Of a stretch of 60,043 bases of DNA, positions 1 through 8,866 are shown piece after piece; the stretch's first letter is position 1, and the number at the start of each line of letters is the position of its first letter. The position numbers were made by a program, and so were the translations under genes. The notes under the pieces are model-generated. The model did no database searches and was not told the DNA's origin. It was given only the letters and a program-made list of their open reading frames with translations. This DNA is from Nitrosopumilaceae archaeon AB1(1). GTDB lineage: Archaea > Thermoproteota > Nitrososphaeria > Nitrososphaerales > Nitrosopumilaceae. The DNA lies in contig CP136752.1 in assembly GCA_033471095.1 (NCBI GenBank), positions 909,727 to 969,769 of the forward strand. Reading direction: 5' to 3'.

Positions 1-111
1 GCTGTGGATAAATCTATGAAAATTACCAAGATTTACATGTCTGTCACATTTGGATTCTATCTTTTCACCACACTTCCAATATTTTGACTTGACTGTATTT
101 TTGCATATCAA
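1..111 (-). CDS. possible 5' part of a small Cys-containing protein, cut by window edge
   Basis: An open frame runs on the minus strand from a TTG at 111-109 off the window start. It gives about 37 residues with three cysteines spaced as in a small zinc-binding module (C-x10-C-x7-C). No homolog is recognised. The only support is the open frame and the Cys spacing, and the weak start and missing remainder keep this tentative. Confidence 0.2.
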   Translation of the reverse strand, partial: MICKNTVKSKYWKCGEKIESKCDRHVNLGNFHRFIHS

Positions 112-153
112 TTTATGACAAAATTATTAAGATGTGATTAACTCATTCCATTT

Positions 154-2583
154 ATGAAATTATTATACTTTTTCCCATTATTCATTTTATTTTTCTATCC
201 TGTATATGCAGATACAGATACACTACAATTTATTCAATACGCTGATAAAAATACCGCACTTGAGGAGATCCGACATGATAATTTGGATGTCTATCTTGCA
301 TCTATTCCGTATGATAGAATAACTTTGGATGATCGTGAAAATTTAGGTGTGTATAGGGCAAGTGGTAACTTTTACAGTATACTTGTCAATCCTGCTACTG
401 GCATAGAATTCAATCCATTCTCCACTCAAAAAGCAAGATTTGCGTTAAATTTTCTTGTAGATCGTGATTTGATTGTAAATGAACTTCTTGGCGGTCACGG
501 ATTTACTCAAACCTCCAATTATGGAAAAACCAGTCCTACGTATTTGAATATTATTGATCAGGTCGAATCCTTCAATTTTGTATATGATTCAGAGTTTGCA
601 AAACAACTACTGACAGAATCACTATTAGATTCTGGAGCTGTTCTAATTGATGACACTTGGTATTATGAAGATAAACCAATCATATTGAAATTCTTTATTA
701 GAAGTGATGATCCTGTTAGAAAATCCATTGGGGAATTATTGGCGTTTCATTTAGAAGAATTCGGTTTTATGGTAGAGCGAGAATTCGGTGATTTGAATAA
801 GGCATTTGTACTAGTATATGGCTCCGATCCTGCTAACTTTAATTGGCATTTATACACAGAGGCGTGGGCGTCTTCTGCATTCGTCAAACATGATCGTATA
901 TCTTTATCCCAAATGTATGCTCCTTGGCTTGGTAATATGCCTGGATTTGGAAATCCATCTTATTGGAATTATAAACATGATGCATTGGATAATCTAACTC
1001 AGCGTATCTATACTGGTGATTTCATCACCGAACAAGATCGTCAATTGCTTGTACAAGAAGCAATTGTTCACGGAATGACTGAATCAATTCGAATCTTTCT
1101 TGCCGGAGCCCTTGATAATTATGTGACGGGAGGTGATATTACTGGTGTAGTAGATGATTTTGGTGCCGGTATATCAAACAGATTTACCTTGGTTAATCTT
1201 GAAAAAACAGATTCAAATTTAGTTAAAATTGGTATGCCTCAAATTTATCAAGGATCGTGGAACCCTGTTGGGGGATTTACTGATGGGTATAGTCGAGTTA
1301 TTTTAAACACACTAAGTGATCCTGGAGTATACCTACATCCACATAGTGGTAATTTTGTACCATTTCTTGTAAATTATACTGTGATTAGTAATGGAAATGA
1401 TGGTACTGTGGATATCCACCCTGATAGTATATTGTGGAATTCTTCCAAAAAACAGTGGACGTCTGTCTATGGAACGGCCACTAGCATGGTTACATTTGAT
1501 ATAAATTTTACAAAATGGCATCACGGTGAAAATATGGATATGAATGACATTCTGTATAGTTTGTACTTTGTACAAGAATGGGGTACGAGTATTAATTCTA
1601 CTACGTTTGATCCTGAATTTAGCCCTCAACTAGCCCCGATTAATAATATACTTGCTGGAATACATATTGTAGATGATGACACCATTACACTCTATCTTGA
1701 TTTTTGGCATTTTGATGATGATGAAATTGCAAATTTAGTTTCTGTGTGGCCTACTACACCATGGGAGATTTTTGTTGTCATGGAGCAGGCAGTTATTGAT
1801 GATAAAGTGGCATTTACGAGATTGTCGGCCACTGCAAAGATGATAAATTGGCTATCCCTTATTGTGGAAAATGATGCAATGTTGATATCTGAATACTTGA
1901 AAAATATACCGTCTGATTATATTCCGCCTGCTTTGGCACATGAAAACCCAGGCATCTTGCAATCTAGATACGACTCTTCAATTAAATGGATAGATGGGAA
2001 TAACCATGCAGTCATTAGTAATGGTCCATTTCAATTAGAATCTTACAGACCTGAATCTAGAACTATAACTGTTAAAGCAGTATCATATGATTCTATTAAT
2101 AGAGATTCATGGCTGTCTCTAACTAATGTCAAATTACCAGAGATTAATAGTATAATTATACCTGATGTTGTATCTCTCAATACCCCTTTTGTAGTAAATA
2201 TAACAACAAACAATGTAGATGATGTTTATTATTATCTAACGAATTCTAAAGGAATTGGAATTGTTTTTGATTCTATAAAAATTTATGATAATGTGGGTAG
2301 TATACATTTTGATTATAATATTTTACAAAATTTTACTCTTGGAGCTACAACTCTGAAATTGTTTGCAATATCTGATGATGCCTTGAGACCGGACATAGTG
2401 GAGACAAATTTTATCACTAGTAATCAAAATGATTCTTTACCTCTAGCTGAATTTGATAGAGTTGAATTACTCGTTTCTCAGCAGAACCACATTGGAATCA
2501 TATTTCTAATAATGGGACTCGTCGTTGTATTACTAGTTGTATACACAAGACGTCGTTCACGGCTTGGTACTAGTAATGAATAA
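154..2583 (+). CDS. ABC transporter substrate-binding protein, peptide/nickel (SBP family 5) type
   Basis: An 809-residue exported solute-binding protein of the OppA/DppA type, expected to capture oligopeptides or similar solutes outside the membrane for an ABC importer. Residues 1-19 are a hydrophobic signal peptide ending in VYA. The body carries family-5 features, including the LNFLVDRDLI helix near residue 98 and a NGPFQLESY stretch near 625. The C-terminus has one membrane segment (about 779-797) followed by RRRSR, so the protein is membrane-anchored as usual in archaea. No permease or ATPase is adjacent. The nearest matching ATPase is the OppF-type gene at 46 kb. Its 3' end overlaps the convergent methyltransferase gene by 27 nt. 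The substrate is not known. Confidence 0.85.
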   Translation: MKLLYFFPLFILFFYPVYADTDTLQFIQYADKNTALEEIRHDNLDVYLASIPYDRITLDDRENLGVYRASGNFYSILVNPATGIEFNPFSTQKARFALNFLVDRDLIVNELLGGHGFTQTSNYGKTSPTYLNIIDQVESFNFVYDSEFAKQLLTESLLDSGAVLIDDTWYYEDKPIILKFFIRSDDPVRKSIGELLAFHLEEFGFMVEREFGDLNKAFVLVYGSDPANFNWHLYTEAWASSAFVKHDRISLSQMYAPWLGNMPGFGNPSYWNYKHDALDNLTQRIYTGDFITEQDRQLLVQEAIVHGMTESIRIFLAGALDNYVTGGDITGVVDDFGAGISNRFTLVNLEKTDSNLVKIGMPQIYQGSWNPVGGFTDGYSRVILNTLSDPGVYLHPHSGNFVPFLVNYTVISNGNDGTVDIHPDSILWNSSKKQWTSVYGTATSMVTFDINFTKWHHGENMDMNDILYSLYFVQEWGTSINSTTFDPEFSPQLAPINNILAGIHIVDDDTITLYLDFWHFDDDEIANLVSVWPTTPWEIFVVMEQAVIDDKVAFTRLSATAKMINWLSLIVENDAMLISEYLKNIPSDYIPPALAHENPGILQSRYDSSIKWIDGNNHAVISNGPFQLESYRPESRTITVKAVSYDSINRDSWLSLTNVKLPEINSIIIPDVVSLNTPFVVNITTNNVDDVYYYLTNSKGIGIVFDSIKIYDNVGSIHFDYNILQNFTLGATTLKLFAISDDALRPDIVETNFITSNQNDSLPLAEFDRVELLVSQQNHIGIIFLIMGLVVVLLVVYTRRRSRLGTSNE

Positions 2584-3195
2584 TGTGCCAATATTTCTCT
2601 TCCACAATTCATCACTAGTCGGATCAGTTACATGCGTAATTTTTGTGGTAAATCCTACATTTGTCCATAATTTATTCCACTGCTCAATGCTGAATAAATG
2701 TAGTTTAAGATTCATCTCTTTACCCCAGTGAGTGGTATCTTTATTCTCAAGATAAAAATCTGTTCCAAATATTGCTATACCTTGAGATTTTGTAAGAGTA
2801 TAAATTTTATTTATTGCACTTTGTATTGATTTCATATAGTATAATACTTCCATAGAAAATATTACATCAAATTGTTCATTAAACATATATTTTTCAAAAT
2901 CTGTATGTATGAATTGTTCTTTGACATCTTTTGACATGAATCTTGCTCTCTTTATCATGCCGAAACTCTTGTCAATTCCTAATGCTCTAATACAATTGTC
3001 TTTTTTTGCAATATTTCTTATAACCCATCCATTGCCACAACCAATCTCTAAAAATGAAAATTTATTATTCAATTTCAAAGAATTCAAAAATGGTAATGTA
3101 GTTGTCTTGTGTCCTTTTTCCATGTCTTCTGCCCTCCCAGAATTTGACCAATTATCAAATAATTTCTCTACATCGTCCATTTCTACATCTACCAT
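2557..3195 (-). CDS. class I SAM-dependent methyltransferase
   Basis: A 212-residue Rossmann-fold methyltransferase. SAM-binding motif I is FLEIGCGNG at residues 48-56. The acidic residue ending strand 2 lies in ALGIDKS (about 73-79), and a later strand reads FDVIFSMEVLYY. The length suits a small-molecule or ubiquinone/UbiE-like family member, but the substrate cannot be assigned. ATG start, with an acidic N-terminus. The gene lies 52 bp downstream of the 371-residue minus-strand gene and may be co-transcribed with it. Confidence 0.75.
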   Translation of the reverse strand: MVDVEMDDVEKLFDNWSNSGRAEDMEKGHKTTTLPFLNSLKLNNKFSFLEIGCGNGWVIRNIAKKDNCIRALGIDKSFGMIKRARFMSKDVKEQFIHTDFEKYMFNEQFDVIFSMEVLYYMKSIQSAINKIYTLTKSQGIAIFGTDFYLENKDTTHWGKEMNLKLHLFSIEQWNKLWTNVGFTTKITHVTDPTSDELWKRNIGTLFITSTKP

Positions 3196-3247
3196 TACTC
3201 ATTACACAATATCATTTATTACTAATATTTTATGGTGTCATAAAATT

Positions 3248-4363
3248 TCATCTTGCATAACCCATCAAAAATCCCACTTTTTTTGGATTTGTTTTAGATA
3301 TTGTTTCACGTTGAAATGTTACTGGAATTGCTATATCTGTTGGTAATTTTAAAAATATATTGTTCAATTCCGTATGATTCATAACTAAAAATGGAACAAA
3401 ATCTTTACCCTCTCCCCACTTTGTTTTTGACCAGATATTAGATCCCATTGCTAATAATGTATTGAATCCGTGCTGTGACGATAGAGTCCTATCTGTCATA
3501 TATTGACCAAAATTCCTATGAAGCGGATAATCATGAATAATTAATTTATCATCTTGAACTTTGATCATTTCAAACAACCCTTTCAATGAATCAAGTGTTG
3601 ATTTATAGGATTTAGTACATATAAAACCACGTATGGATACTGCTACTAGTGGCTCATTCTTACGTTTTTCATAAATATTTTTTTGCCGCTGATAAAATTT
3701 TGATTCCTTTTTCACTTCACGTTTCTCAGATAATTTTGGTAATTTGGAGTGCCAACCTGTTATGGAAATCTGCGTTTTATCCTTCGGCCCAATTTTATTT
3801 AATTTACCTGTTGATTTTCTACACACCTCTGACAATTGATCTATCTGTGAAAATATTATTTGAACAAAAACGGCATCTTCAATTGCAAGTCTGTATATGA
3901 GTTTGTCTAGAAATGGTTCTTGAGATTCATCAAATTCTGTAAATGTTATTTGACGATCTAATTCTACATCAAACATTAAAACTTCTTGATCAGCTCCATA
4001 TCCTTCTTTTAACCAATCTGGAATATTTGACTCTGTTTTTCTATGTGATGTTCTTAGCATTTTCGTAAATATTTCCATCTCTTCTGGTATACATGTTGCA
4101 ACAAGTTTACAATCTTTGTATCCGGGCTCCTTCCAGATTTCTATACTGCGAACGGTCTTGGATGCTAGTGGTAAACTCATATTTTGCTTTCTTGTGCCTA
4201 TGTATGGGTTGATTTCAACATATGCACGTGAATGTGATGAATCATCATATTCTCTATTTTGATAAAATCCTCCACCAAAATACATTGGATCTGGCATACC
4301 ATTTTTGAGGAATTTTTTTATTGCTTTACCATCTGTTTGCTCATAAATCCAAACCATTTTCAT
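3248..4363 (-). CDS. uncharacterised protein resembling the N-terminal region of conjugation/T4SS-type DNA-binding ATPases, ATPase domain absent
   Basis: A 371-residue protein with no Walker motifs. Its C-terminal part (about 322-343) reads like the segment that, in archaeal HerA/TraD/VirB4-like proteins, precedes the ATPase core: a hydrophobic strand, a (N/S)xxEL element, then a short helix ending LPTD. It closes with GFLMG, where those proteins have a G-x-x-x-G entry to the ATPase. The middle segment (AIEDAVFVQIIFSQ, about 158-171) also fits that N-terminal domain. The frame then ends, and a methyltransferase follows after 52 bp. No ATPase module is present. The relationship is inferred from pattern only. 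Confidence 0.45.
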   Translation of the reverse strand: MKMVWIYEQTDGKAIKKFLKNGMPDPMYFGGGFYQNREYDDSSHSRAYVEINPYIGTRKQNMSLPLASKTVRSIEIWKEPGYKDCKLVATCIPEEMEIFTKMLRTSHRKTESNIPDWLKEGYGADQEVLMFDVELDRQITFTEFDESQEPFLDKLIYRLAIEDAVFVQIIFSQIDQLSEVCRKSTGKLNKIGPKDKTQISITGWHSKLPKLSEKREVKKESKFYQRQKNIYEKRKNEPLVAVSIRGFICTKSYKSTLDSLKGLFEMIKVQDDKLIIHDYPLHRNFGQYMTDRTLSSQHGFNTLLAMGSNIWSKTKWGEGKDFVPFLVMNHTELNNIFLKLPTDIAIPVTFQRETISKTNPKKVGFLMGYAR

Positions 4364-4419
4364 AACATCTCTTGATGGATACTAGTATACTTTGAGAGAT
4401 ATATAACATTGACTCATAC

Positions 4420-4500
4420 AGGTTCTATAACATTATCCAGTGTTTTAACTATTTTCTTCTCTATGATTCTATGAATAACGCCCAAGATGTTACAGAACCT
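4420..4500. repeat. 14-bp inverted repeat in a divergent promoter region
   Basis: AGGTTCTATAACAT at 4420-4433 and ATGTTACAGAACCT at 4487-4500 are inverted copies matching at 13 of 14 positions, with 53 bp between them. They lie in the 178-bp gap between the divergent genes ending at 4363 (minus) and starting at 4542 (plus). Operator half-sites are possible. Such spacing also allows looping or chance. Confidence 0.4.
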
Positions 4501-4541
4501 TCAATTGTTATTTTTAAATACATAGAATTAAAATGTAAATC

Positions 4542-5036
4542 ATGATATCAAAGAAAGGCCTAATTCTGACAATTACAATACTTGGTGCCATAACTATTGC
4601 CAGCTCGGCTGTGTGGTTTATTCCTACAAATTTTGCTATGGTGGAAATTGTTCAAAACTTTGATGATCATCTAGATGGTGTAAAAAATATTTATGACTCT
4701 ATAAATGATCACAATCAAGATTCGTTCAAACAATTTTTAAATGATGATATTACTTTTGAACAATACGCATATGGCGTTCAAATATCTACAGATCAAATTA
4801 ATGAACAAATCATACGTCTAGTAAAGAGTCAGGCCGATGATGAATGGGTCGAGAGTTATGTGATATTCATAAATGCGTTACGCGAGTATAATTCGTATCT
4901 CAGAGATACCATCTTGGTCGCTGAGATGTTATCTGCCGAGTCGTCAGATGGTATTGAGGAGAAATTAGAGAATATTCGTTCTAGATTGGCAAATGTTGAA
5001 CGCATGATTGAGCAATCTTATACATCTAGACCGTAA
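4542..5036 (+). CDS. small exported or membrane-anchored protein of unknown function
   Basis: A 164-residue protein with one hydrophobic N-terminal segment (about 7-27) and a hydrophilic remainder that looks wholly helical and acidic, ending in a probable short coiled coil (about 128-160). No family is recognised. It is probably tethered to the membrane with the helical domain outside. The ATG start has an A/T-rich region with a TTTAAATA element about 28 bp upstream (about 4512-4519), as expected for a leaderless archaeal transcript. Confidence 0.6.
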   Translation: MISKKGLILTITILGAITIASSAVWFIPTNFAMVEIVQNFDDHLDGVKNIYDSINDHNQDSFKQFLNDDITFEQYAYGVQISTDQINEQIIRLVKSQADDEWVESYVIFINALREYNSYLRDTILVAEMLSAESSDGIEEKLENIRSRLANVERMIEQSYTSRP

Positions 5037-5104
5037 TTAATCACATGAATGTGTGATTTGATCCTGAAGATTCGTAATTTTTAAAAATATGATCATACCA
5101 TATA

Positions 5105-6238
5105 TTGTCTATGCTTGAAAATACACCCGTCTCCAAATCTGAATCTACTCACGCAAAATTGTTGGTAATTTGTGTCGATCGTGATAATGACGTAGGTGAG
5201 AAGGCTGGGATTAAAACCCCTGTTGTGGGTCGTAATAATTGCATTGAAGCTGCACAACGATTAGCCCTTGAGGATCCAGAAGATGCAGACTCGAACGCAA
5301 TCTTTTCTGCCATAAAGACATATGAAGATCTGATAAGTAAAGGTTACACTGCTGAGGTTATGATTGCAGCTGGAATTAAAGATTGAGGTGTACAAGCTGA
5401 TGAAAAAATTCTGTTAGAAATTAAATCTTTTCATAATAAATTTTTGTCTACTGGGGCAGTCATTGTTTCTGATGGTGAAGACGATGAATCTGTAATTCCT
5501 ATAATTCAAACCATTCTTCCAATTGTCTCTGTTCAGCGTGTTGTAATAAAGACTAGTAGGACTGTAGAATATTCATATGCTGTATTTGGTAAATATCTTA
5601 AAATGATTGCATATGATACAAAATATTCCAAATTCTTTCTTGGTGTTCCTGGAATTTTATTATTAATTGGTGGTATTGCAACTGTGTTTGGTTACACTGC
5701 TGAAATTTTTGCGGTGTTGGTAAGCATACTTGGTGGAGCATTTTTAATTCGTGCGTTTGACATTGATCGCGCATGGAGTAGTTGGACCAAACCTACTCCT
5801 ACTGGTTTTATAAAGCTCTTTACATTAATTACTGGTCTTATTCTAATTATATCCTCAATAGGCTCTGGTATTTCTGTAGCACAACTTGATGTTTTATCTG
5901 GACTTAATTTTTCACAAATCTTATCCAATAAAGTACTAGTTGGCCAATTCATTTCTGGCACCCTACCTGTCTTGTGGGCAGGCATAGGTGTAATCTTTAC
6001 AGGAATATATCTTACAAACGTGATTGGTGGTATAAAGCGTCAGATCACTGATATACTACGATTGGTGGTTTTAGCCTCATTATACCCAACAGTTCATACA
6101 TTCACAAATGTTTTGATTTATGACGATGATCCCTTTTTTCTTATTATCCCACTTGTGAGTGGTCTGTCTGTTACTCTATTCTCTGCCATGTTGTTGTTTA
6201 AAAGATATAGAAATCAAAAAAACGAAGAAATGGAATAA
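5105..6238 (+). pseudogene. DUF373 family membrane protein interrupted by one in-frame TGA
   Basis: DUF373 proteins are archaeal proteins of unknown function with a soluble N-terminal domain and several membrane segments. Residues 1-93 (5105-5383) hold the typical start (VDRDNDVGEKAGI, then ALEDPEDADSNAIF). A TGA at 5384-5386 follows, and the same frame continues without another stop to 6238. It contains the conserved GVQADEKI and IVSDGEDDES stretches and four or five membrane helices. The distance between the two open parts is a multiple of three, so a single base change explains the break. Possible causes are a nonsense mutation (for example from CGA), a sequence error or stop readthrough. 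A TTG at 5444 could restart translation of the second part. Confidence 0.8.
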
Positions 6239-6269
6239 TATTTAGATTACCCTCAGCAATAATAATTAT

Positions 6270-7052
6270 ATGAATTTATCTTGGTCTAATTTATCAAAAC
6301 TATCTCGCAGTAAAACCCCATCCCTACTTAAAGACAACAATCAATGTGAAAAACCACTAAATCATGTGGCTGTAATTCTAGATGGAAATAGAAGATGGGC
6401 ACTTCACAATTCTAAAACTATCCACAAAGCATATTCTTTGGGAGCTGAGACTGCCACAAATATAATTTTATGGTGGACAGATCTTGATATTAAAATTCTT
6501 TCATTATATCTTTTATCAATAGAAAATCTTCAGCGATACGATGGGTTGCCCTACTTGTATGAATTAATGGAGAAGAAATTACAACAATTATATGATGATT
6601 CAATAATACATACACACAAAATTCAAGTAAAAGGGATAGGCAAAATTGATAATTTACCACAAAATGTTCAATCAATATTAAAAAAATTAGAAGATGTTAC
6701 GAAAGATTATGATTCTCGTTTTCTGAATCTTGCCCTTGCATATGGAGGACAAACTGAAATTCTTGATGCCGTTAAGAAAATATCTGCTAAAGTGAAATGT
6801 GGTTCCCTGAATATAGACGAAATTGATAAACACATCATAGAGGAAAATCTCTATACATCTCACTTGCCATATCCCTCCCCTGATCTTATTCTACGTACAT
6901 CCGGTGAAAAGCGCTTGAGTGACTTTCTAACATGGCAGAGTGGTTATAGCGAATTATTTTTTATAGATCAATTTTGGCCTGATTTTACAAAAAACACATT
7001 TCTTAAAGTTTTAAATACATTTCAAAACAGGAATAGACGTTTAGGCTTATGA
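6270..7052 (+). CDS. uppS: cis-prenyltransferase (polyprenyl/undecaprenyl diphosphate synthase family)
   Basis: A 260-residue cis-prenyltransferase that extends an allylic diphosphate with isopentenyl diphosphate to make the long polyprenyl lipid used as glycan carrier in archaeal N-glycosylation and envelope assembly. The family signature HVAVILDGNRRWA is at 32-44, with the catalytic Asp38. The C-terminal RTSGEKRLSDFL and YSELFF motifs bind the diphosphate of the second substrate. The length is normal. The stop overlaps the next ATG (ATGA), coupling it to the Nudix gene. Confidence 0.92.
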   Translation: MNLSWSNLSKLSRSKTPSLLKDNNQCEKPLNHVAVILDGNRRWALHNSKTIHKAYSLGAETATNIILWWTDLDIKILSLYLLSIENLQRYDGLPYLYELMEKKLQQLYDDSIIHTHKIQVKGIGKIDNLPQNVQSILKKLEDVTKDYDSRFLNLALAYGGQTEILDAVKKISAKVKCGSLNIDEIDKHIIEENLYTSHLPYPSPDLILRTSGEKRLSDFLTWQSGYSELFFIDQFWPDFTKNTFLKVLNTFQNRNRRLGL

Positions 7053-7474
7053 CATATTCACAAACCTCTGGGGGTGTAATCATATATCGTAACACAAGTG
7101 ATGGTAAATCATATTTGCTTCTTCAATATATTCAAGGACATTGGAATTTTGTAAAAGGTAAAGTCGAAGATGGTGAAACAGCACATGAGGCGGCAATTCG
7201 TGAAACAAAAGAAGAAACTGGTATTACTGATTTACATTTTATCGATGGCTTTTCCCGACACGTAGAGTATGATTTTACATACAATGGTCAATTGATTCAC
7301 AAAACTGTAATTTATTATTTAGCCGAATCTAAAACTGTTGATATTATTCTATCTGACGAACACCAATCATCTGCATGGTTATCAATTGATGATGCAATAA
7401 AACGAACTACACATAAAAATTCTAAAAATATTTTAATACTTGCCTCTGAATATTTATCTAGTTTGGATAAATAA
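7049..7474 (+). CDS. Nudix hydrolase
   Basis: A 141-residue Nudix enzyme. The complete Nudix box G-x5-E-x7-REUxEExGU occupies residues 37-59, with the metal-binding Glu residues present. The short form and the HWNFVKGKVEDGE lead-in resemble the Ap4A (diadenosine tetraphosphate) hydrolase group, so clearance of dinucleoside polyphosphates is the best guess. Other nucleoside diphosphate derivatives are possible. It overlaps uppS by 4 nt upstream, and its 3' end overlaps convergent pyrF by 21 nt. Confidence 0.85.
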   Translation: MTYSQTSGGVIIYRNTSDGKSYLLLQYIQGHWNFVKGKVEDGETAHEAAIRETKEETGITDLHFIDGFSRHVEYDFTYNGQLIHKTVIYYLAESKTVDIILSDEHQSSAWLSIDDAIKRTTHKNSKNILILASEYLSSLDK

Positions 7475-8179
7475 TTTCTTTATTTTTTGTAATGGGTTTT
7501 TAGAATTAATAATTGACCTACCTACTATGATGTAATCTGTGCCAGCAGAAATTACACTCTTTGCATCACCGCCTTGAACCCCTATACCTGGAGAGTATAT
7601 CTCTAATTTTTTACCTATTTTTCCTTTACATTCTGTTATAATTTTTGGAAATGTAGCTCCGACTATAATTCCATCTGCATTGGTATCTACTGCCCATTTT
7701 AAAAAATAATGATACAACTTTTTTTTATTGATTTTCAGTTCATATGATGTGGTAGATTCTGGAGAACTCATATGACATAATGCGATCACACCTTTCTTTT
7801 TTTTATGCGATTCTACAACTATTTTTTTCAAATTATCTAATCCCATAATGGGGTTTACTATAACTCCATCAAATCCCATCTTCCATAATATTTTTGTGGT
7901 AATATTATTGGTATTTCCAATATCGTTTAGTTTTATATCTGCTAAAACTACTAGGTTTGATTCATGTGCTATCTTTGTAATTCTACTAATTGATTTGGCA
8001 TCAAGTGGAAGTAATAGATGCATATTCAATTTCACACCACAAATGTACTGAACTAAATCCTTGATAATTTTTATAACTTTATCCTCTATATGTGCTACAT
8101 TTGGTGAAAAATCACAAGCAAGTATGATCTTTCCATTTTTTTTAGAGGTTTTCTTTATTCTAGTCTTGTAACTGTTCAT
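7454..8179 (-). CDS. pyrF: orotidine 5'-phosphate decarboxylase
   Basis: Catalyses the last step of UMP synthesis, OMP to UMP plus CO2. The catalytic array is visible as the Lys in GVKLN and the D-x-K-x-x-D motif in ADIKLNDIGNT, and a phosphate-binding PGIGVQGG loop lies near the C-terminus. I take ATG 8179 as the start. A TTG at 8188 would add three residues. The gene overlaps the end of the preceding minus-strand gene (stop at 8160), so the two are probably one transcript. pyrD-pyrK, earlier steps of the same pathway, lie at 28-30 kb. Confidence 0.92.
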   Translation of the reverse strand: MNSYKTRIKKTSKKNGKIILACDFSPNVAHIEDKVIKIIKDLVQYICGVKLNMHLLLPLDAKSISRITKIAHESNLVVLADIKLNDIGNTNNITTKILWKMGFDGVIVNPIMGLDNLKKIVVESHKKKKGVIALCHMSSPESTTSYELKINKKKLYHYFLKWAVDTNADGIIVGATFPKIITECKGKIGKKLEIYSPGIGVQGGDAKSVISAGTDYIIVGRSIINSKNPLQKIKKLFIQTR

Positions 8180-8828
8180 AATAGACAAGTGGATGTGTCT
8201 CCTCCAATTTTATTACTTTGATGTGTGTAAATCCATGACTTCCGGGACTCTCGACAATTTCTGGTGCTGTACCACTATTTGCAGAATATTTCAAAAATGA
8301 CTTGTTAGGATTACCGTTCATTCTAATAAAACAAAAATATGATGCACCTTCTTCATTTAAATTCATAAAAATACCCATCATCCATTTGTCCTTGTATGGG
8401 AATGCAAAGAGTGGGAATGGTGCCTCCTCGAACCCATAACTGATTCTGGCAAGGCTAGTTAAATCTTCTAGTTCCAAAGGATGATACTTTTCTTTCAACT
8501 CTTTTGATTCTGGCAAAAGATTTGGTGATAGTGATTTTATATGTATAATGGGTGAGTAAATAAACTGTGAATCTTTTGTAGAATTTATGATTGCTGTGTA
8601 TTCGTTACCATTCTTGAAACCATATTGTATAAATTCTCCATCTTCTTGTCCTATTGGGAAGTAGTAAATGATGGGTCTCTCTTTTAATAAATCCATTTGT
8701 ACTGAAATCACTTTGACATCATTTAGTTTATGCATAAATGATATACGTGGCATTCTCTCTAACGCACATACAAGCCGTGCAAATTCGAGCATAGAACTAA
8801 CTTTGACATACAAAGGAAGTGTGTCCAT
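8160..8828 (-). CDS. conserved hypothetical protein
   Basis: A 222-residue soluble protein of mixed alpha/beta character. It has no signal peptide, no membrane segment and no motif that I recognise. Its coding quality and tight packing are good: it starts 38 bp downstream of purA and overlaps pyrF by about 20 nt. It therefore looks like a real gene of a purA-X-pyrF transcript. A function in nucleotide metabolism would be guilt by association only. Confidence 0.6.
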   Translation of the reverse strand: MDTLPLYVKVSSMLEFARLVCALERMPRISFMHKLNDVKVISVQMDLLKERPIIYYFPIGQEDGEFIQYGFKNGNEYTAIINSTKDSQFIYSPIIHIKSLSPNLLPESKELKEKYHPLELEDLTSLARISYGFEEAPFPLFAFPYKDKWMMGIFMNLNEEGASYFCFIRMNGNPNKSFLKYSANSGTAPEIVESPGSHGFTHIKVIKLEETHPLVYYEQLQD

Positions 8829-8866
8829 ATATAATTAATAATCATTTATCTAAATTAAAACCTAAC

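Noticed and set aside
5384-5386. UGA recoded as a sense codon (alternative code or selenocysteine)
   Set aside because: Many genes in the window end in TGA at sites confirmed by overlap with the next start (aIF2-beta, aIF1A, uppS), and no SECIS-like structure is apparent. A genome-wide recoding is not supported.
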